The notes beneath the pieces are model-generated. The model was not told the DNA's origin and made no database searches. It worked only from the letters and a program-made list of their open reading frames with translations. From Actinomycetales bacterium (GTDB lineage Bacteria; Actinomycetota; Actinomycetes; Actinomycetales; Dermatophilaceae), in NCBI GenBank assembly GCA_016710645.1, contig JADJVI010000055.1, positions 17,251-81,250 of the forward strand: a stretch of DNA of 64,000 bases. The letters run 5' to 3'. This document shows, in pieces, positions 63,388 to 64,000 of this stretch; within the stretch, counting starts at the first letter, position 1, and the number at the start of each line of letters is the position of its first letter. A program made the position numbers and the translations under genes.

Positions 63388-64000
63388 GAGTATCCTGGAG
63401 CCGCGGAGGTGCGCCACATGAAGCGCGGGTATGCCGACTACGAAGCACTGACGCGCCCGGACGGCGAGGCGGTACGTCGATCGACCGCCTGCGCAGGGGA
63501 CCATTCCGCACCGCTCCGCTCAGCCTCGTGGGCTGGAGCGCTGCTCGCCGTCGTGCCTCGCGGCCTGGCTGCTGACCAGGTATACCATACAGCACCTCTC
63601 CGGGCCGGGCTGGCCGCCCTGGTGATACGCTGCAGCGCTGCCTCTGGGGGCCGTCTTCGTCATCGACCGACGACGGGACAAAGCCTTGCCGCGCCAAGCA
63701 GATTCGGGTACGTCTCGCCCGAGCCGACGGACCCCCTGGAGCACTTCCGGCGATTGAGAAGTCCGGCGACGTCGCGTTTCCGCGGTGGGGATGGACCTCG
63801 TCTGCTGACTCCCGAACTTCACCGCCCGACCCAGACGGCGCACCTGCCGGCTTGCGCGCGGCCCGGCAGCTGGGTGGCCTGCGACGCCCACCGATAGGCC
63901 GCATCGGCTTCGTCCGGAAGTCAAGGTTGGTCGACGCCCTGCCGCACGTCGAGCGGGTGAGCGACGCTGCCCGGCCAGGCCGGACGGCATACCGGGGCGG
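63388..64000. other. Unresolved end of window
   Basis: About 610 bp after the ABC-F gene. A start at 63418 (MKRGYADYEALTRPDGEAV) looks like the beginning of a further plus-strand gene, and hydrophobic pieces follow in other frames, but no protein can be followed for more than about 40 residues. Given the indel density just upstream, this is probably a real gene that cannot be read. I do not recognise its family. Confidence 0.4.

Overview
The window is high-GC DNA from a Gram-positive actinobacterium. Supporting gene content is a WhiA-RapZ-YvcK-UvrC cluster, RbpA, OpcA with Zwf, a mycothiol-dependent isomerase-type protein, a VLRF1-type peptidyl-tRNA hydrolase, a SUF operon led by SufR, and GTG starts with apparently leaderless promoters. 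The gene set fits Micrococcales, possibly an Intrasporangiaceae/Dermatophilaceae-like lineage. That placement is inference; there is no rRNA here to test it. I saw no tRNA, rRNA, CRISPR array, transposase or phage gene.

Layout. 0-4 kb: end of a cation/proton antiporter, then an iron-box-controlled feoABC ferrous iron operon and a DMT exporter. 4-8 kb: TerC, a YjbR protein, a beta-lactamase-fold hydrolase and a GabD2-like aldehyde dehydrogenase. 8-13.7 kb: a probable neutral-lipid/wax-ester cluster (WS/DGAT acyltransferase, a large protein whose C-terminal half resembles acyl-ACP reductase, an SDR, an alpha/beta hydrolase). Two similar palindromes mark both ends of this cluster. 13.8-14.8 kb: a decayed toxin-antitoxin island. 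15-22 kb: MBL hydrolase, mycothiol-type isomerase, uvrA, an APH(6)-like kinase and a truncated ABC-F gene. 22-27.5 kb: livJHMGF branched-chain amino-acid importer. 28-38.5 kb: Rieske lipoprotein, uvrC-rapZ-yvcK-whiA, gap-pgk-tpiA, a hydrolase, secG, rbpA. 38.5-45 kb: pentose phosphate operon tkt-tal-zwf-opcA-pgl. 45-49.4 kb: haem O/A synthesis (ctaB, ctaA), an AhpD-like protein and an ABC-2 exporter. 49.4-57.3 kb: sufR-sufB(intein)-sufD-Rieske ferredoxin-sufC-sufS-sufU-sufT. 57.3-64 kb: VLRF1, a PPOX-fold protein, a zinc metallopeptidase, an alanine-racemase-like gene, femX and a second ABC-F gene, all broken by many frameshifts.

How the genes connect. Fe-S assembly (SUF), iron uptake (Feo) and haem A synthesis support respiration. 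Glycolysis and the oxidative pentose phosphate branch are each grouped in tightly overlapping operons, many genes sharing 4-bp ATGA/GTGA stop-start junctions. The lipid cluster would store acyl groups as esters.

Two whole-window signals stand out. First, the octamer GTATGCCG/CGGCATAC occurs about 75 times by hand count, equally on both strands, in genes and between them, in all reading frames and often as inverted pairs that form hairpins. Base composition alone predicts only two or three copies. It resembles an uptake-signal-like or other genome-wide word. Second, from about 53.8 kb onward conserved genes carry single-base indels, many in homopolymers, getting denser toward the end; this looks like falling sequence quality and not gene decay.
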